Assembly: GCA_964369225.1 (NCBI GenBank)
Contig: CAYJER010000004.1
Coordinates: 27,736 to 91,735, forward strand
Source of the DNA: SIG603 sp964369225
GTDB lineage: Bacteria; Bacillota; Clostridia; Oscillospirales; Acutalibacteraceae
Length of the DNA stretch: 64,000 nucleotides
Direction of reading: 5' to 3'
The translations under genes were made by a program, and so were the position numbers. Below the pieces are notes generated by a model. It did no database searches, had not been told where the DNA came from, and worked only from the letters and a program-made list of their open reading frames with translations. This document shows positions 61,981 to 64,000 of this stretch, piece by piece; position 1 is the stretch's first letter; each line of letters begins with the position of its first letter.

Positions 61981-63207
61981 TTGAGAGATATACTGCATTG
62001 TGACATGAATAATTTTTATGCAAGTGTTGAAATTATGTTAAATCCAAGCCTAAAAGATAAATGTGTAGCGGTTGGCGGATCGGTAGAGAATAGGCATGGA
62101 ATAATTCTAGCGAAAAATTATGCAGCTAAGGCGTATGGTGTTAGCACAGGAGAAGCAATTTGGGAGGCAAAGCAAAAGTGTAGAGATTTAGTTGTAGTTC
62201 CGCCAAATTATGACAACTATTTAAAATACTCTGAACTAGCCAAAGAGATTTACCTAAGGTACACAGACATGGTAGAGCCTTATGGTATGGATGAGTGCTG
62301 GCTTGATATAACAGGCAGTGGAATTTTTGGCACAGCAGAAGAAATTGCCGAGAAAATTAGGCAAAGTATAAAAAATGAGCTAGGTCTAACCGTGTCTATA
62401 GGTGTAAGTTTTAACAAAATCTTTGCAAAGCTCGGTTCAGACATGAAAAAACCTGATGCAATTACAGTGATAAAAAAAGAGACTTTCAAAGAACAGATAT
62501 GGGGTTTGCCTGTGAATGAACTTTTAGGAGTAGGCAGGGCTACAAATAAAGTCTTACAAAATTACGGCGTTAAAACTATAGGTTCGCTTGCTAATTTGCA
62601 CGACAGCGTGCTTAAGAGCAGTTTTGGGATAAACGGACTTAAACTTAAAGCTTTTGCAAACGGGCTTGATAATTCAGAGGTTAAAAGAAACGACTATGTT
62701 TCAGACATTAAAAGCGTAGGACACGGAATAACAACCACTAAAGACTTAAAAAATGCGGAAGAAGTTTGGTGCGTAATATTAGCGCTTAGCCAAAAAATAG
62801 GAACAAGGCTTAAAAATCACAGAAAAAAGGCAAAGGGGATAGCGGTAACAATAAAAAATAACGAACTTAAATCTAAAGAATGGCAGTGTAGGGTAGAGGT
62901 AGCCACACAGAGTGCCATACAAATTTCAGGAACAGCCTATAAGCTTTTTAAAGAGAGGTACTCGTGGGAAAAAGAGATTAGGGCGGTTACAGTAAGAGCC
63001 ATAGATTTAATAGATGAGGATACGCCTGTTCAGTTAAGTCTTTTTTGTGACTTTAATACTGCTATGAAAAAAGAAAACCTCGACCTAGCAGTCGAGGATA
63101 TTAGAAAAAGATTTGGGAAAGAATCTGTTAAAAATGCGGTTTTATTTAAAAATATTAATTTGCCAAAGCTTGATAATAAAGTTATTATGCCTACTGGGAT
63201 GGTTTGA
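61981..63207 (+). CDS. Y-family DNA polymerase (DinB/UvrX-like)
   Basis: Translesion polymerase of 408 residues. Catalytic acids: Asp8 in HCDMNNFYASVE and Asp104-Glu105 in MDECWLDITG. Palm, fingers and a helix-hairpin-helix thumb (LLGVGRATNKVLQNYGVKTI) are complete, and VQLSLF near residue 350 is a beta-clamp-binding motif. TTG 61981 is chosen: GGGAGGGG lies seven bases upstream and the protein then starts at the family position; a GTG at 61957 lies before that site. Likely DNA-damage induced through the divergent repressor and peptidase. Confidence 0.9.
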   Translation: MRDILHCDMNNFYASVEIMLNPSLKDKCVAVGGSVENRHGIILAKNYAAKAYGVSTGEAIWEAKQKCRDLVVVPPNYDNYLKYSELAKEIYLRYTDMVEPYGMDECWLDITGSGIFGTAEEIAEKIRQSIKNELGLTVSIGVSFNKIFAKLGSDMKKPDAITVIKKETFKEQIWGLPVNELLGVGRATNKVLQNYGVKTIGSLANLHDSVLKSSFGINGLKLKAFANGLDNSEVKRNDYVSDIKSVGHGITTTKDLKNAEEVWCVILALSQKIGTRLKNHRKKAKGIAVTIKNNELKSKEWQCRVEVATQSAIQISGTAYKLFKERYSWEKEIRAVTVRAIDLIDEDTPVQLSLFCDFNTAMKKENLDLAVEDIRKRFGKESVKNAVLFKNINLPKLDNKVIMPTGMV

Positions 63208-63228
63208 GATAATAGGGAAAATATCAAA

Positions 63229-63582
63229 CTACTTATTGTTTGCTTTTGCTGTGTTGATAGATTTTACTAAAATCCTTCGTATATTACCAGCACTTTGTAA
63301 AAGTTTTTTTGATGTATCTGAAGTTATATAATCAGTTTTAAAAAGTAGTTCAATCCAATATTCACTTTCATAACATTCTTTAAGTGAAATTTGAAGTTTA
63401 GCAATAAAATCTGCTTTGCTATGTGCATAATTAGCCTCTCTAACATTTGCGCCTATTGACGTTGCACATCTAAGTAATTGTGTAGATAAAATACTTTCTT
63501 TTTGTAGTAATTTTATTTCTTTAACTAATAATACTATTTCAACTGAAAAATCCATTGTTAAATTTACTAGAATATTATCCAT
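63229..63582 (-). CDS. Four-helix-bundle protein (S23/IVP family)
   Basis: About 117 residues of the 23S rRNA intervening-sequence protein family, found standing alone in many bacteria and related to the Avd accessory protein of diversity-generating retroelements. Family blocks: LSTQLLRCATSIGANVREAN and KLQISLKECYESEYWIELL. ATG 63582 preferred; a GTG at 63588 is possible. No reverse transcriptase lies in the window. Role unknown. Confidence 0.88.
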   Translation of the reverse strand: MDNILVNLTMDFSVEIVLLVKEIKLLQKESILSTQLLRCATSIGANVREANYAHSKADFIAKLQISLKECYESEYWIELLFKTDYITSDTSKKLLQSAGNIRRILVKSINTAKANNK

Positions 63583-63599
63583 AAACACGAGTCCTAAAT

Positions 63600-63770
63600 A
63601 TAAGTTGTAGTTTTAATGAAATATGCTAACGCATATGAAAATTGCTTCGCAATATGAAAGACTGTTTGCAGTGTGAAGTAAATCCTTATCCATCGCAATG
63701 ATTTCATAGATGAAAGCTTTTCATTCGCCGATAGGCGTATTTCATCCAAACAGAGTAGGGATTTAATTGA
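63600..63770. repeat. Chain of small hairpins near the S23 gene
   Basis: Successive short stems joined by GAAA-like spacers: ATATGCTAACGCATAT, ATTGCTTCGCAAT, TTTCATAGATGAAA and TTCGCCGATAGGCG. The only frame here (63594-63800) is low-quality and judged non-coding. The pattern suggests a structured mobile or RNA element accompanying the S23 gene. Confidence 0.6.
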
Positions 63771-63797
63771 AAAAAGACCCTTTTCGGGTCTTTTTTT
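63770..63797 (-). terminator. Terminator after the tRNA genes
   Basis: AAAAAAGACCC and GGGTCTTTTTT form an 11-base stem around TTTTC, with A and T runs on both sides. It directly follows the minus-strand tRNA-Cys gene. Confidence 0.9.
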
Positions 63798-63799
63798 CA

Positions 63800-63874
63800 T
63801 GGAGGCGTCACCCGGATTTGAACCGGGGAATCAGGGTTTTGCAGACCCATGCCTTACCGCTTGGCTATAACGCC
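63800..63874 (-). tRNA. tRNA-Cys (GCA)
   Basis: Minus-strand cloverleaf: acceptor GGCGTTA/TGACGCC, D-loop AGCCAAGCGGTAAGGC, anticodon stem GGGT with loop CTGCAAA giving GCA, T-loop GGTTCAAATCC. CCA is encoded at 63800-63802. Followed by an intrinsic terminator. Confidence 0.93.
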
Positions 63875-63949
63875 TTATTTAATTTATATGCGGAGTTAAA
63901 AAATATAGACGCAAATTTTAAAATTAATTAAATCTTGCGTCATACTTTA

Positions 63950-64000
63950 TGGAGCGGGCGACGAGGCTCGAACTCGCTACCTCCACCTTGGCAAGGTGGC
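63950..64000 (-). tRNA. tRNA-Gly (GCC), 3' part only
   Basis: Minus strand from the window edge: CCACCTTGCCAAGGTGG is an anticodon arm with GCC, then the T-arm GAGTTCGAGCCTC and acceptor CGCCCGC with encoded CCA (63950-63952). The 5' part lies beyond base 64000. It sits upstream of tRNA-Cys, so a tRNA cluster continues outside the window. Confidence 0.9.

Noticed and set aside
63594..63800. 68-residue open frame on the minus strand before the tRNA genes
   Set aside because: It spans a chain of hairpins and the tRNA terminator, has no ribosome binding site and no family resemblance; its composition reflects structured non-coding DNA.

Overview
The window looks like a low-GC Clostridia (Firmicutes) chromosome. 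The reasons are an uninterrupted S10-spc-alpha ribosomal super-operon in Firmicutes order (adk, map and a KOW protein between secY and infA), a zinc-type uS14, strong AGGAGG ribosome binding sites with frequent TTG/GTG starts, a YabE-like G5/3D cell-wall protein, and long secreted proteins with type I dockerin repeats. I cannot place it below class.

Layout. 1-1830: one secreted G5/3D-domain cell-wall protein with its own promoter and terminator. 1990-17900: ribosomal super-operon (rpsJ to rplQ, 31 genes including short rpmD and rpmJ), with a long structured leader and a clear terminator. 17900-20800: truncated REP-associated tyrosine transposase (RAYT) remnant embedded in palindromic repeats, then hemW and a DUF1015 gene on the minus strand. 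21000-25900: four-gene GldA/GldF/GldG/DUF4340 ABC cassette. 26100-38475: two very large secreted proteins. The first (2552 aa) is a BspA-type leucine-rich-repeat protein ending in a dockerin. The second (1494 aa) has an N-terminal cohesin-like region, YDG repeats and a C-terminal dockerin. 38490-44210: M3 peptidase lipoprotein, AraC regulator, proA, three small unrecognised proteins. 44400-48960: SGNH hydrolase, aldo/keto reductase, and an AAA ATPase plus TOPRIM-like protein that could be a defence module. 49060-54020: degenerate Ppx/GppA protein, ppk1 and a phosphofructokinase. 54075-54970: a DUF2442 gene and an unknown gene wedged between repeat halves. 55160-59163: NCS2 purine permease and divergent GH36 alpha-galactosidase. 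59600-60815: membrane-tethered ECF-type sigma factor with a lipoprotein. 60915-63207: ImmA/ImmR-type pair divergent from a Y-family DNA polymerase. 63229-64000: four-helix-bundle (S23) protein, chain of small hairpins, tRNA-Cys and the 3' part of tRNA-Gly.

The strongest unexplained signal is a family of nested palindromic repeats beginning TGTAGGGG, present at about a dozen places between 17.9 and 60.9 kb. The copies sit inside one another with conserved outer arms and flanks. One has inserted into the only transposase-like gene of the window, and repeats supply the stop codons of two truncated genes and probably the ribosome binding site of a third. The other candidate systems are the cohesin/dockerin surface pair, the ATPase/TOPRIM pair, and the ImmR-ImmA-polymerase module with its operator-like palindromes. 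All functional calls rest on motif recognition by eye; no database search was run.
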